Below are positions 41,247 to 50,683 of a stretch of DNA of 54,048 nucleotides, one piece after another. Position 1 is the first letter of the stretch. The number at the start of each line of letters is the position of its first letter. The notes under the pieces are model-generated. The model ran no database searches. It had not been told where the DNA came from and saw only the letters and a program-made list of their open reading frames with translations. Source of the stretch: Peptoniphilus duerdenii ATCC BAA-1640 (GTDB lineage Bacteria; Bacillota; Clostridia; Tissierellales; Peptoniphilaceae); NCBI RefSeq assembly GCF_000146345.1, contig NZ_GL397071.1, positions 1 through 54,048 on the forward strand, read 5' to 3'. Made by a program: the position numbers and the translations under genes.

Positions 41247-41413
41247 GTTACCTCCAAAAAAAATCGCCTCCTAAGAGACGATCCACTCAAATTCTAATAA
41301 ATATTGCTAACAAGCGCATCTGCATCTTCGAAATTCGAGACTCTCACCAAATGTCTCTTCTCTTTAAAATTTCTTCCGATACCTTCTCTTATATCTTCGC
41401 AATTATACTCAAT
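41247..41413 (-). promoter_or_regulatory. Structured, terminator-ending leader of cysS (possible degenerate T-box)
   Basis: A TATAAT at 41420-41425 starts a leader of about 165 nt. It holds a GTATC...GATGC stem with AAATT/AATTT inside, a GAGAC/GTCTC hairpin, TGC triplets, and GTGGATCG just before an intrinsic terminator at 41256-41282 (ATCGTCTC/GAGGCGAT plus eight T). TGGA could pair with the UCCA end of tRNA-Cys, as in T-boxes, but the full TGGNACCGCG consensus is missing and the leader is short. Confidence 0.45.
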
Positions 41414-41472
41414 ACATTAATTATACTGTAATATACCAAATTTTTAAAGGGTAAAATGTAAGATACTCTAGG

Positions 41473-41500
41473 AACTAGAAAAAGACCATCTCTGGTCTTT
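41473..41500 (-). terminator. Terminator after yvcK
   Basis: AAAGACCA pairs with TGGTCTTT, followed by T residues on the minus strand. Confidence 0.82.
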
Positions 41501-41516
41501 TCTATTTATCTCCATT

Positions 41517-42464
41517 TTATTTTAAATCTTTTACGATATTTCCTATTTTTTCTCCGTTGTGGCGGAGTCTTCCGTCCACCATGTCCACAAAGTCTCCTTC
41601 TATGATTTCTATATCTAAATCTTTTAGAATTTCTCTGTCCTTGTCGAAGGTTAAAACAAGTCTCTCCTTTAATTCTTCTGGAGTTATCTCTTGTAGATAT
41701 TCGTTTCTCGTGGCAAATACGTAATCTATTAGCCCTTCTTTGGAATATTTTTCTATTTCAAGTACATGGTGGCTTAGGCTTAGGTGTTCGCTCTCTCCCA
41801 GTTCTGAAAATGCATTTGCAATATAGATTACTTTTGCCTTTGTGTTATAGATTGCTTCTGCAACTCCATCCACAAGTAGGTTTGCGATGGTTGAGCTATA
41901 TAGAGAACCCGGTCCTAAAAATATAAAATCCGCATCTTCTATTTCTAGAGTCGCTTTTGAAAAAGCCTGTGGCGCATGGGGCGATAGTCTTAAATTTTCT
42001 ATCTTCGCCTTGGTCCTTTTCATCTCTTCTCTGATGCTCGTCTCTCCAAAGACTTTGGTGCCGTTTGTTAAGATTGCTTCTAGGTTCGATGGCTCAAGTG
42101 TCACCGGGTAGATCTTGCCTGTTATATTTAAAAATTCTGCCATGTAGTCGATGGCGCTTTCGAATCCGTGGTACATGTCTGAGATGGCAGCTATAAATAG
42201 ATTGCCGAAGCTCTGTCCGCTATATGTTCCGGATTTATATCTATAATTTAGTAAATCTTCAAATTCTTTTCTCGAGTTTGAAAGGGCGAGAAGACAGTTC
42301 CTAAAATCTCCTGGAGGAATCATTCCATAATCTTCTCTCAATATTCCAGAGCCTCCACCGTCATCTGTGGTGCAAATTATCGCAGTGATATCCTTGGTCA
42401 CTCGTTTAAGTCCACGAAGAATGGTGCTGGTTCCAGTTCCTCCTCCTATTACTACTACTTTCAT
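41517..42464 (-). CDS. yvcK: YvcK/CofD-like gluconeogenesis factor
   Basis: The 315-residue protein has the Rossmann-like N-terminus VVVIGGGTGTSTILRGLKRV and CTTDDGGGSGILREDYGMIPPGDFRNCLLALS, then FLGPGSLYSSTIANLLVDGV and VIYIANAFSELGESEHLSLS. YvcK proteins bind UDP-sugars, are needed for growth on gluconeogenic carbon and affect wall synthesis and cell shape. The gene overlaps rapZ by 4 bp and is the last of murB-rapZ-yvcK; the whiA gene that normally follows is missing here, with a terminator instead. Confidence 0.92.
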   Translation of the reverse strand: MKVVVIGGGTGTSTILRGLKRVTKDITAIICTTDDGGGSGILREDYGMIPPGDFRNCLLALSNSRKEFEDLLNYRYKSGTYSGQSFGNLFIAAISDMYHGFESAIDYMAEFLNITGKIYPVTLEPSNLEAILTNGTKVFGETSIREEMKRTKAKIENLRLSPHAPQAFSKATLEIEDADFIFLGPGSLYSSTIANLLVDGVAEAIYNTKAKVIYIANAFSELGESEHLSLSHHVLEIEKYSKEGLIDYVFATRNEYLQEITPEELKERLVLTFDKDREILKDLDIEIIEGDFVDMVDGRLRHNGEKIGNIVKDLK

Positions 42465-43294
42465 GGTTTGTCCCTATGGGTGATGTTGGTCTTGTAGCCG
42501 ATTTCTTCCAGTCTCTTTGCAACTTCATTTGAAATCGCAACGGATCTGTGAAATCCTCCAGTGCAACCAAATCCTACCACCAATATATTTTTCCCTTCCT
42601 TTTTATAGTTTGGAATCAAAAATCTGAGCAAGTCCACAGTCTTATCTATAAACTCCCTCGTCTCTTCAAATCCCATTACAAAGTCGATGACTTCTTGGTT
42701 TTCGCCGCTGATATTTTTTAATTCTTCTATATAGAATGGATTTTCGATAAATCTTACATCGAATACGAGATCTCCATCGAGAAGAATCCCATTTTTAAAT
42801 CCAAAGGATACTACGGAGACCAGGAAATCCACTCCCTCTCCTTGGAAGAGTCTCTTCACTTCGTAACGAAGGTTTGAAAGTTTCATGTTTGAAGTGTCGA
42901 GCTTAAAGTCGCTTGCCTTTTCCAAAAATTCCAGAAGTTTCTTTTCTTTTTTAATTCCTTCTGTTATGGATTTGTCCAGTGGATGAGGTCTTCTGCGCTC
43001 CTTGTATCTATTTATAATCGCCTTTTCGCTTGCAGTCACATAGAGAATCTTTACATCTATGCCCATGCTTTTAAGTCTCTTTATGGATGAATCGTACTCA
43101 TTGAAGAATTCCCTGGAACGAATGTCCACTACACAGGCAACTTTTTCAATTGGGCTTGCTGTGCTCAGTTCCATAAACTTCGTCAAAAGTTCTGGAGGAA
43201 GATTGTCCATTGCAAAGTATCCCATGTCCTCCATAATATTTAAAACTTCCGATTTCCCTGCGCCGCTTAAGCCAGAAATAATTACAACTTCCAT
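42461..43294 (-). CDS. rapZ: RapZ/YvcJ nucleotide-binding RNase adapter
   Basis: The 277-residue protein has a Walker A P-loop in EVVIISGLSGAGKSEVLNIMED at the N-terminus, a DIRSREFF segment and the C-terminal RapZ domain GCTGGFHRSVAISNEVAKRL and NITHRDK. In E. coli RapZ controls glucosamine-6-phosphate synthase mRNA by directing RNase E. Firmicute YvcJ hydrolyses GTP and its role is less clear. The ATG overlaps the murB stop (TAATG) and the stop overlaps yvcK, so all three are coupled. Confidence 0.92.
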   Translation of the reverse strand: MEVVIISGLSGAGKSEVLNIMEDMGYFAMDNLPPELLTKFMELSTASPIEKVACVVDIRSREFFNEYDSSIKRLKSMGIDVKILYVTASEKAIINRYKERRRPHPLDKSITEGIKKEKKLLEFLEKASDFKLDTSNMKLSNLRYEVKRLFQGEGVDFLVSVVSFGFKNGILLDGDLVFDVRFIENPFYIEELKNISGENQEVIDFVMGFEETREFIDKTVDLLRFLIPNYKKEGKNILVVGFGCTGGFHRSVAISNEVAKRLEEIGYKTNITHRDKP

Positions 43295-44178
43295 TATTTT
43301 TCTCCTACAGTTTTAAGTTCAGTCTCTAGACTTACTCCGAATTTATCGTAGACAACTTTTCTAACTACATCTATGGCGTGGAGCACATCTTCCGCCTTGG
43401 AATCTCCATAATTTACTATAAATCCACAATGTTTCCAGGACACTCCGCAATTTTTATATCTAAAACCTCGAAGTCCACTGTCTTCAATCAATTTCCCTGC
43501 GAAGTAACCTTCCGGTCTTTTAAATGTACTTCCGCAGGACATCATATCCAGTGGTTGCTTGGAACTTCTTCTCTCGTCGAAGTCATTCATATCGTTTAAA
43601 ATTTCTGATTTTTCCCTAGGCTTTAGTTCAAAAGTTGCAGAGAGGACGATCTCATTATTTTTTATGACTCTGGAATTTCTGTAAACAAAATCCATATCTT
43701 TTCCATCCACGTCAATGATTTTAAGATTCTCTGTGAGAAGTTTTACACTTTTAACCACATCCTTCATCTCACCGCCATATGCACCGGCGTTCATCACCAT
43801 GGCTCCGCCCACAGAACCTGGGATGCCGTGAGAAAACTCCATGCCGCCAAGAGAATTTTCGTAGGCTGCTTCACTTACAGCTTTAAGTGTGGCTCCTGCT
43901 CCAGCTGTGATAAGATTTCCATCTACATCTATCTCGCTTAAGGATCCATCTTTTAAAATTATTGTAAGTCCACGAATCCCACCATCTAGCACCAATACAT
44001 TGGTGAGATTTCCAAATATATGAACGGGAATATTATTTTTTCTCGCAAGTTTTATCGCATCTATTAAATCTTCTACCGAATTTGGAAAAAGTATGTAGTC
44101 ACAGACTCCGCCTATTCCAAAAGAAGTATATTCATCTATCTTTTTATTTTCGAAAAATTTTCCAAAATTATTAAACAT
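43294..44178 (-). CDS. murB: UDP-N-acetylenolpyruvoylglucosamine reductase
   Basis: The 294-residue FAD enzyme makes UDP-N-acetylmuramic acid for peptidoglycan. FAD-binding motifs are YTSFGIGGVCDYILFP, HIFGNLTNVLVLDGGIRG and GIPGSVGGAMVMNAGAYGGEMKDVV. The catalytic serine block is SCGSTFKRPEGYFAGKLIEDSGLRG, and the C-terminal glutamate is in GVSLETELK. This is the shorter (type II) MurB common in Firmicutes. It leads the coupled murB-rapZ-yvcK operon, the standard arrangement in clostridia. Confidence 0.95.
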   Translation of the reverse strand: MFNNFGKFFENKKIDEYTSFGIGGVCDYILFPNSVEDLIDAIKLARKNNIPVHIFGNLTNVLVLDGGIRGLTIILKDGSLSEIDVDGNLITAGAGATLKAVSEAAYENSLGGMEFSHGIPGSVGGAMVMNAGAYGGEMKDVVKSVKLLTENLKIIDVDGKDMDFVYRNSRVIKNNEIVLSATFELKPREKSEILNDMNDFDERRSSKQPLDMMSCGSTFKRPEGYFAGKLIEDSGLRGFRYKNCGVSWKHCGFIVNYGDSKAEDVLHAIDVVRKVVYDKFGVSLETELKTVGEK

Positions 44179-44229
44179 TTTCCACCTCTAATTAATTATA
44201 CCATTGTATAATGGATAAGAGGTGAGGTT

Positions 44230-44880
44230 ATGGACAAAGAATACAATAGATTTTTATTATCCGAGTTATTATTTAAAAAATTTGAACTGAAGTACTATGT
44301 ATATCCGCAAATCTACGCAGAATACTTGCAAGGACTTAAGTTTTATGAATTTGAAATTGAAAAATTAAATATTCTATCCTCAATAATGAGATTTAAAATG
44401 AAGAATCTCGATATTTCTGAAGATGAAGTGGAAGAAAAATTCAAAGATGAACTAAATAAGATCCATAGAAACGAAATTTTAATCGAAGATTCCAAAGATT
44501 ATTTAAACATAGATGAAAATTATAAGGAGTACCTATACTTCTTGGCGGATGAATTTAATCCAATCGCTTTTGAACTAGACGAAAGCGAAAAGACCATCTA
44601 CGACTCAATCCTAGATAGTTACAGCAATCTAAATTACACAAATATTTCCACCTATGTTGAACAAATTAAGAATGAAAATCTGGATTTAAATAAGCGATAT
44701 CCAAGTGACGAAGAGTTAAATATTATAAAGGAAGATATCAAAGATATTTTAGAAACTCTCGAAAATCTCGACTATTCAGAAGAGGAAGTAGGAGAACTAA
44801 TGGATCTTGTAGAAAGATACAAGGAGACTTTCTCCAACTTGGAAGAAGAATACAATATTAAGATGTCCGGGAATAATTGA
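44230..44880 (+). CDS. Acidic helical protein of unknown function
   Basis: The 216-residue protein is not recognised. It is very rich in Glu, Asp, Tyr, Leu and Asn and predicted almost fully helical, without signal peptide, membrane segment or cysteines. Features are RFLLSELLFKKFELKYYVYPQIYAEYLQGLKFYEFEIEKL at the start and coiled-coil-like EDIKDILETLENLDYSEEEVGELMDL at the end. Residues 83-124 contain several acidic clusters. A GAGGTGAGG site precedes the ATG and it stands alone, divergent from murB and convergent with corA. A binding or adaptor role is only a guess. Confidence 0.75.
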   Translation: MDKEYNRFLLSELLFKKFELKYYVYPQIYAEYLQGLKFYEFEIEKLNILSSIMRFKMKNLDISEDEVEEKFKDELNKIHRNEILIEDSKDYLNIDENYKEYLYFLADEFNPIAFELDESEKTIYDSILDSYSNLNYTNISTYVEQIKNENLDLNKRYPSDEELNIIKEDIKDILETLENLDYSEEEVGELMDLVERYKETFSNLEEEYNIKMSGNN

Positions 44881-44945
44881 TCAGGGAAATAAATTTTTAT
44901 TTAAACAAAAATTTCAACAAAATAAAAAAATAATTCGCACACAAA

Positions 44946-44974
44946 AAGGAAGGTCAAGCCTTCCTTTATTTTTT
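44946..44974. terminator. Bidirectional terminator
   Basis: AAGGAAGG pairs with CCTTCCTT around TCAAG, flanked by A and T runs, between the convergent acidic-protein and corA genes. Confidence 0.83.
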
Positions 44975-45905
44975 ATAGATAATCATTTTTCTTCAAGATC
45001 CAAAGGGTTATAATCCCGATTAAAAGACTAAGTGCCATCAAAATCCAAAAGCCATGTTCGGAATCTTGCCAAGGAAGCCTTACATTCATGCCCCAAATTC
45101 CTCCTACAATGGTTGGGATGGTCATGAGTATAGTAACAGAGGTAAGGATCTTCATAACTTCGTTTAGATTGTTGTTTATGACATTTGTGTAGAGGTCGGA
45201 TAGTTTGTCTAGCATCAGCGTCGATCTCTCTACCATGACCCTCGCCTGTTTATTTTCAACCTGCAAATCGCGGAGAAGATCGTCTCTATTTTCTGATTCA
45301 GATAGGTAATCAAGCTCAAAAATACTTTCTATTACAGGGACATTTTCCCTCGTTGACATTTGAAAAGTGGTGAGACTCTTTTGAATTGCTATGATTTTTT
45401 CCAGATATTTCGTCTGGGTCGATCTCTTAGTTTGATTTTGAAGTTCGTCAATCTCAATATTTAAAACCTTGATGTAATCTATATAGGCTTTTGAAATTTC
45501 CCAAGCAATCTCCAAAATAAAATTTTCTATCTCCTCAATATTATCCATCTTATGTGATTTATTTGATTTTATATTATCAAACACCTCCGCATCTTCACTG
45601 CAGATGGTGATCACCTTCTCCTTGTCGATGATTATTGCAATAGCTCTTGTAATATATTGGTAGTTAGAAATTTTAATCGGATATGAAAGAATAAACAGAT
45701 TGGGCATATCGTCCTCTAAGCCTTCCGTCCTTGGAAGTTCGTAAGGGTCGGAGACATCAAAAACATAGTCCCTAGGAAGATTAAATTTTGAAAGCAGACT
45801 CTTTAGTTCTTCTTCCGTAGGACTCATAATCTCAAGCCAGTTATAATCTTCGTCATTATCAGTTAATATAAAGTTCTTCTCTTGTAAAATATATTTATTG
45901 TGCAA
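44973..45905 (-). CDS. CorA-family magnesium/cobalt transporter
   Basis: The 310-residue protein has a cytoplasmic N-terminal domain and two C-terminal helices (ILTSVTILMTIPTIVGGIWGMNVRLPW and GFWILMALSLLIGIITLWIL). The selectivity motif GMN sits at the loop between them, which defines CorA/MIT channels for Mg2+ entry. The long helical stalk shows EIDELQNQTKRSTQTKYLEKI. A TTG start at 45905 is preceded by AAGGAAG at 5 bases. It is monocistronic. Confidence 0.9.
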   Translation of the reverse strand: MHNKYILQEKNFILTDNDEDYNWLEIMSPTEEELKSLLSKFNLPRDYVFDVSDPYELPRTEGLEDDMPNLFILSYPIKISNYQYITRAIAIIIDKEKVITICSEDAEVFDNIKSNKSHKMDNIEEIENFILEIAWEISKAYIDYIKVLNIEIDELQNQTKRSTQTKYLEKIIAIQKSLTTFQMSTRENVPVIESIFELDYLSESENRDDLLRDLQVENKQARVMVERSTLMLDKLSDLYTNVINNNLNEVMKILTSVTILMTIPTIVGGIWGMNVRLPWQDSEHGFWILMALSLLIGIITLWILKKNDYL

Positions 45906-46034
45906 TGGTACTTCCTTTTCATTTATTTTATATTATTTATTATAGAATATCATATTTTTAAAATTAATTATAGTCGATGGCTATCCTGATTTACATAGAT
46001 CTTTAAATTTTAAAAAGTTTTACTAGTTTTGCAA

Positions 46035-46068
46035 TAAAAAAGAAAGCAAAGATTTCTCTCTGCTTTCT
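46035..46068 (-). terminator. Terminator of the maoC-thl-crt-hbd operon
   Basis: AGAAAGCA pairs with TGCTTTCT around a 12-base loop, followed by six T on the minus strand. Confidence 0.8.
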
Positions 46069-46079
46069 AAAAAATTTAA

Positions 46080-46922
46080 TTATTTGCTGTAGTCGTAGAA
46101 TCCTTTGCCAGTCTTTCTTCCTAGTTGACCAGCTCTTACCATCTTCTTTAGAAGAATATGTGGTCTGTATTTTGGATCGCCATATTCAGTGTAAAGAACT
46201 TCCATGATTGCTAGACATACATCTAGTCCGATTAAGTCCCCTAATTCAAGAGGTCCCATTGGATGGTTTGCACCAAGTTTCATAGCTGTATCTATATCTT
46301 CTGGAGCTGCAACGTTATCTGCGTAGATTCCAATTGCTTCGTTGATCATAGGAATTAGTATTCTATTTACTACGAATCCTGGAGCTTCAGCTACTTCTAC
46401 TGGAGTCTTGCCTATTTCTTTTGAAAGTTCGATTATTGTCTTCTTAGTTTCTTCTGATGTTAATTGTCCAGAGATAACTTCTACAAGTTTCATCATTGGA
46501 ACTGGGTTGAAGAAGTGCATTCCGATAACTTTGTCAGGTCTCTTAGTTGCTCCACCGATATCTGTTATAGATAGTGATGAAGTGTTAGATGCTAGGATAG
46601 TTTTAGCATCGCATTTTTCGCAAAGTTCTTTGAAGATTGCTTTTTTAACTACTGGATTTTCAGTAGCTGCTTCGATTACTAAATCGCAATCTTTGATATC
46701 ATTGATGTCTGAAGAAACTTTGATTCTAGCAAGTGCTGCGTCCATTTCTTCTTGAGTCATTCTTTCTTTAGATACGTTTTTAGCATATCCTTTTTGGATT
46801 TTTGCCATTGCTTGTTCCAATGCTTCTGGAACTATATCTCTAACGATTACTTCGTGATGTGTTGCTAGTACTTGAGCAATACCTGCTCCCATTGTACCTG
46901 ATCCGATTACTGCTATTTTCAA
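46080..46922 (-). CDS. hbd: 3-hydroxybutyryl-CoA dehydrogenase
   Basis: The 280-residue enzyme reduces acetoacetyl-CoA to 3-hydroxybutyryl-CoA with NAD(P)H. The N-terminal Rossmann motif is [16 protein letters not shown]. Catalytic and substrate blocks are [42 protein letters not shown] (with the catalytic His) and [16 protein letters not shown]. It ends with [23 protein letters not shown]. The start codon is TTG, behind AGGAGG. It is the last gene of the operon, 12 bp after crt. Confidence 0.94.
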   Translation of the reverse strand: MKIAVIGSGTMGAGIAQVLATHHEVIVRDIVPEALEQAMAKIQKGYAKNVSKERMTQEEMDAALARIKVSSDINDIKDCDLVIEAATENPVVKKAIFKELCEKCDAKTILASNTSSLSITDIGGATKRPDKVIGMHFFNPVPMMKLVEVISGQLTSEETKKTIIELSKEIGKTPVEVAEAPGFVVNRILIPMINEAIGIYADNVAAPEDIDTAMKLGANHPMGPLELGDLIGLDVCLAIMEVLYTEYGDPKYRPHILLKKMVRAGQLGRKTGKGFYDYSK

Positions 46923-46934
46923 TTTATTTTCCTC

Positions 46935-47717
46935 CTATAGTCCTTTAAATTCTGGTGATCTCTTTTCAAGGAATGCTTTCATTCCTTCTTTTTGATCTTC
47001 TGTTGCGAAGCATAGTCCAAATGCTTGTCTTTCGATTTCCATACCTGTTTCTATATCAGTTTGGATACCATTTACTATTGCGCATTTAGAATATTCAACT
47101 GCAAGTTTAGCTTTTGAAGCGATCTTCTTAGCAATTTCTAATGCCTTGTCGATTAGTTCTTCTGGCTCATAAACATGGTTTACAAGTCCGATTCTAAGTG
47201 CTTCTTCTGCGTTTATAATGTCTGCAGTATAGATTAATTCTTTTGCTGCTCCCGGTCCTACTGTTCTAATAAGTCTTTGAGTTCCACCAAATCCTGGTGT
47301 GATTCCTAGACCTACTTCAGGTTGACCGAATTTTGCCTTTGTAGATGCAACTCTAATATCACATGCTAGTGAAATTTCGCATCCACCGCCTAGAGCAAAT
47401 CCATTTACTGCAGCTATTACAGGTTTAGAATTCTTTTCAATCTTCATGAAAGTTTCCATTCCAAGCTTAGCAAATTTTGCACCTTCTGATGCGTTTAGAG
47501 ATGCCATTTCAGAGATGTCAGCTCCTGCTACAAATGCCTTGCCCTTACCTGTTAAAACTACTACCTTTGTCTTTTCACATTGGTCTATATGAGTAAATAA
47601 TGTGTTTAGTTCAGTTAAAACTTCTGAGTTAAGTGCGTTTAAACTGCTTTCTTTATTTATTGTTACTAGAAGAATTCCATCTTCTTTTTCTTCAACTATT
47701 AAAAATTTATATTCCAT
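46935..47717 (-). CDS. crt: 3-hydroxybutyryl-CoA dehydratase (crotonase)
   Basis: The 260-residue crotonase-fold enzyme removes water from 3-hydroxybutyryl-CoA to give crotonyl-CoA. AFVAGADISEMASLNASEG forms the CoA-binding part. AAVNGFALGGGCEISLACD and FGQPEVGLGITPGFGGTQRL contribute the oxyanion hole and the two catalytic glutamates. The C-terminal helix is EGMKAFLEKRSPEFKG. It lies 4 bp after the thiolase gene and 12 bp before hbd in the butyrate-type operon. Confidence 0.93.
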   Translation of the reverse strand: MEYKFLIVEEKEDGILLVTINKESSLNALNSEVLTELNTLFTHIDQCEKTKVVVLTGKGKAFVAGADISEMASLNASEGAKFAKLGMETFMKIEKNSKPVIAAVNGFALGGGCEISLACDIRVASTKAKFGQPEVGLGITPGFGGTQRLIRTVGPGAAKELIYTADIINAEEALRIGLVNHVYEPEELIDKALEIAKKIASKAKLAVEYSKCAIVNGIQTDIETGMEIERQAFGLCFATEDQKEGMKAFLEKRSPEFKGL

Positions 47718-47721
47718 ATTC

Positions 47722-48897
47722 TTATCTTTCTACTACTAGAGCAGTTCCCATTCCACCGCCGATGCAAAGTGTTGCTAGGCCGTACTTAGAATTACGTTTC
47801 TTCATTTCATAAAGAAGTGTAGTAAGGATTCTTGCTCCAGATGCTCCTATTGGGTGTCCTATAGCTATTGCTCCACCGTTTACGTTTACTTTTTCCATAT
47901 CGAAGTTAAGTTCTTTTGCTACTGCGCCTGCTTGTGCTGCGAATGCTTCGTTAGCTTCGATTAGATCCATATCTTTTACTTCAAGTCCTGCTTTTTTAAG
48001 TGCTGATCTTGATGCTGGGATAGGTCCAGTACCCATTACGTCTGGTTCAACCCCTTCAGTTGCGTAAGAAACGATAGTTGCTAGAGGTTCTACTCCTAGT
48101 TCTTTAGCTTTTTCTTCGCTCATGATAACTAGCATAGCTGCTCCGTCGTTGATACCTGAAGCGTTAGCTGCTGTAACTGTACCATCTTTTTTGAATGCTG
48201 GTTTCATACCAGAGATTGATTCAGCTGTTACGCCGTCTCTTATATATTCATCTGTATCTACTACAGTAGTTGCTTTCTTTGTAACTATTTCAACTGGAAC
48301 GATTTCGTCTTTGAATCTTCCTTCTGCTCTTGCTTTTGATGCTCTTTGTTGAGAAGTTGCAGCTATTTCGTCTTGCATTTCTCTTGTGATTCCATATTTT
48401 TCAGCTACGTTTTCTGCAGTTATTCCCATGTGGTAATCGTTGAATGCGTCCCAAAGACCATCTTTGATCATTTCATCAACTGCTACGTCGTTGCCCATTC
48501 TAGCTCCGTATCTGTGTTTTGGAAGTAGGTATGGTGCCATTGACATGTTTTCTGTACCACCTGCAAGGATGATGTCTGCATCGCCATTTCCAATAATTTG
48601 AGCTGCTAGAGATACTGCTCTAAGTCCTGATCCACATACGATGTTTATAGTCATTGCTGGAGTTGTGTAAGGGATACCTGCTCCAAGTACAACTTGTCTT
48701 GCTATGTTTTGTCCTTGTCCTGCTTGTAGTACGTTACCTATATAAGCTTCGTCTACCATTTCAGGTTTTACATTTGCACGTTTAAGTGCTTCTTTTGCAG
48801 CTACTACTCCTAGTTCTACTGCTGGTGTGTTTTTAAATGATCCACCAAATGATCCTACAGCTGTTCTTGCAGCACTCGCTATTACTACTTTTCTCAT
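47722..48897 (-). CDS. thl: Acetyl-CoA C-acetyltransferase (thiolase)
   Basis: The 391-residue thiolase condenses two acetyl-CoA to acetoacetyl-CoA. The acyl-accepting cysteine is in [18 protein letters not shown], the histidine in [17 protein letters not shown], and the second cysteine in [35 protein letters not shown] is also conserved. Length is standard for the biosynthetic type. It begins 19 bp after the MaoC gene and 4 bp before crt, so it is the second gene of a four-gene operon. Confidence 0.95.
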   Translation of the reverse strand: MRKVVIASAARTAVGSFGGSFKNTPAVELGVVAAKEALKRANVKPEMVDEAYIGNVLQAGQGQNIARQVVLGAGIPYTTPAMTINIVCGSGLRAVSLAAQIIGNGDADIILAGGTENMSMAPYLLPKHRYGARMGNDVAVDEMIKDGLWDAFNDYHMGITAENVAEKYGITREMQDEIAATSQQRASKARAEGRFKDEIVPVEIVTKKATTVVDTDEYIRDGVTAESISGMKPAFKKDGTVTAANASGINDGAAMLVIMSEEKAKELGVEPLATIVSYATEGVEPDVMGTGPIPASRSALKKAGLEVKDMDLIEANEAFAAQAGAVAKELNFDMEKVNVNGGAIAIGHPIGASGARILTTLLYEMKKRNSKYGLATLCIGGGMGTALVVER

Positions 48898-48916
48898 AAT
48901 ACCTCCTATTACTCTC

Positions 48917-49333
48917 TTATTCTCTCGGTGGCATAACTGTTGCCACTCCGTCTAGTACCAATTCACCTTTTTGATTGGTTGCTGTCGTTTTTAACTTAAC
49001 GATTTTTTCTTTTATTATTTCTGACACTTCACATTTAGCTGTGATTGTATCACCAAAGTATACAGGTTTTAAGAAACTAAGTTCTTGTCCCATATAGATG
49101 GTGCCTGGTCCAGGTAGTTGTGTACCAAGTACCGCAGAAATAAATCCTGCAGTTAGCATACCATGTGCAATTCTTCCTTTGAACATGCTAGCTTCTGCAG
49201 CTACCTGATTGACATGTGCCGGATTTAAATCTCCAGTTACTCCTGCATATAGATATACATCGCCTTCTGTTACAGTCTTAGTAAATTCAGCGCTATCTCC
49301 TATGTGCAATTCTTTTATCGTTTTTCCTTTCAT
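48917..49333 (-). CDS. MaoC-like (R)-specific enoyl-CoA hydratase
   Basis: The 138-residue hot-dog-fold protein has the hydratase 2 active-site motif in [42 protein letters not shown], including the catalytic Asp and His. VATVMPP closes the fold. PhaJ-type relatives interconvert crotonyl-CoA and (R)-3-hydroxybutyryl-CoA, whereas Crt handles the (S) form. It leads the operon before thl, so a role in C4 acyl-CoA metabolism is likely, but the exact acyl substrate is not certain. Confidence 0.88.
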   Translation of the reverse strand: MKGKTIKELHIGDSAEFTKTVTEGDVYLYAGVTGDLNPAHVNQVAAEASMFKGRIAHGMLTAGFISAVLGTQLPGPGTIYMGQELSFLKPVYFGDTITAKCEVSEIIKEKIVKLKTTATNQKGELVLDGVATVMPPRE

Positions 49334-49453
49334 TGATACCCTCCAATTAAACTTAAATAGTTTACCAGTTATATCTTACCCATATAGTAAGTTTTAAACA
49401 CAACGTTTTCAAAACTTCTTTCTCTTAATACTTTAGCACATGTCTTTGTTTAT

Positions 49454-49482
49454 ATTATATCAATCTTTTATTTCATTTTCAA
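49454..49482 (-). promoter_or_regulatory. Sigma-A promoter of the maoC-thl-crt-hbd operon
   Basis: TTGAAA (49477-49482) and TATAAT (49454-49459) are 17 bp apart on the minus strand, 121 bp before the MaoC start. The remaining 49334-49618 gap holds no other gene. Confidence 0.75.
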
Positions 49483-49588
49483 TTATATTTATTTTTTATT
49501 TTATCTGTTTTAATTTTTATTTTAATTTACATTTATTTAATTAATTTATGCTTTTAACCTTATGTTCATCTACTTTATACATTTTTTT

Positions 49589-49598
49589 GTGGTATAAT
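49589..49598 (+). promoter_or_regulatory. Extended -10 promoter of the Sua5 unit
   Basis: The sequence GTGGTATAAT at 49589-49598 contains an extended -10 (TGG before TATAAT at 49593). No clear -35 is present. The leader before the ATG at 49619 would be about 14 nt with a GGTGATG site. Confidence 0.5.
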
Positions 49599-49618
49599 TT
49601 TTTAAGAATGGTGATGAT

Positions 49619-50683
49619 ATGATTACTAAAATTATAAAAATTGAAAATGAATTTGAAAGAGAAAAGATAAAAGAGGTTGCATCTGCACTTAGAGATGGCA
49701 AGCTCGTCGTGTTTCCAACAGAGACAGTGTACGGTCTTGGAGGCAATGGACTAAATGAAGATGCTCTTAAAAATATTTATGTTGCTAAGGGCAGACCTTC
49801 TGATAATCCACTAATCCTTCACATAGCAGATCTTGATATGCTAGATACTTTGGTTAGAGATATTCCAAAAGACGCAAAACTTCTTATAGATAAATTTTGG
49901 CCAGGACCACTGACCCTTATTTTTAATAGGAAGAGTATCGTTCCTGACAGAGCGACTGGAGGGCTAGATACGGTTGCCATTAGGATGCCTTCAGACAAGG
50001 TTGCCCATGCTATTTTAAAAGAAGCCAAGGTGCCTGTTGCTGCTCCATCTGCAAACCTATCTGGTAAACCAAGTCCTACTTCTACTGCCCATGTCATAGA
50101 AGATTTAGATGGCAGAGTTGACTATATTGTGGACTCAACTAGGTCCTTTGTCGGCATAGAAAGCACTGTGGTGGATATGACAGTTAATCCGCCGATGATT
50201 CTGCGCCCAGGTTATATTACCTACGAGGATCTAAAGAGCGTAATCCCAGATGTGTGCTACGACAACACAACCATCGACAAAGATGACAAGAGTGTTCCGA
50301 AAAGCCCGGGACAAAAGTATAGACACTACGCTCCAAGCGCAAATTGCTATACCTATGTGGGAGATGTAAATCTCGTAAGAGATAAGATAAAAGAAGAAAT
50401 AAATAAAAATAAGGACAAGAAAATCTGCGTTATTGCAACGGACAGAGTCCTTAAAGAGATAGAAGAAGATGTACTTAAGCTAAGCCTTGGTTCTGGAGAA
50501 GATCTGTTAGATGCGTCTCACAATCTTTTCTACAACTTGAGAGTAGCTGATGATAATGATGTAGATATTATTTTCTGCGAAGGTTTTGAACAGGTTGGTC
50601 TTGGCGTAGGCATTATGAACCGACTTACAAAAGCTTCAAGCGGAAATGTTACAGTTTTAGGAGGTAAAAAATGGGAAAATTAA
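49619..50683 (+). CDS. Threonylcarbamoyl-AMP synthase (Sua5/YwlC)
   Basis: The 354-residue enzyme makes threonylcarbamoyl-AMP for the t6A modification at position 37 of tRNAs reading ANN codons. The YrdC-type catalytic domain covers about residues 10-200, with [43 protein letters not shown] and [17 protein letters not shown]. The C-terminal Sua5 domain (about 220-354) is also present, following [12 protein letters not shown]. The last 13 bp overlap upp, so translation is coupled. Confidence 0.93.
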   Translation: MITKIIKIENEFEREKIKEVASALRDGKLVVFPTETVYGLGGNGLNEDALKNIYVAKGRPSDNPLILHIADLDMLDTLVRDIPKDAKLLIDKFWPGPLTLIFNRKSIVPDRATGGLDTVAIRMPSDKVAHAILKEAKVPVAAPSANLSGKPSPTSTAHVIEDLDGRVDYIVDSTRSFVGIESTVVDMTVNPPMILRPGYITYEDLKSVIPDVCYDNTTIDKDDKSVPKSPGQKYRHYAPSANCYTYVGDVNLVRDKIKEEINKNKDKKICVIATDRVLKEIEEDVLKLSLGSGEDLLDASHNLFYNLRVADDNDVDIIFCEGFEQVGLGVGIMNRLTKASSGNVTVLGGKKWEN

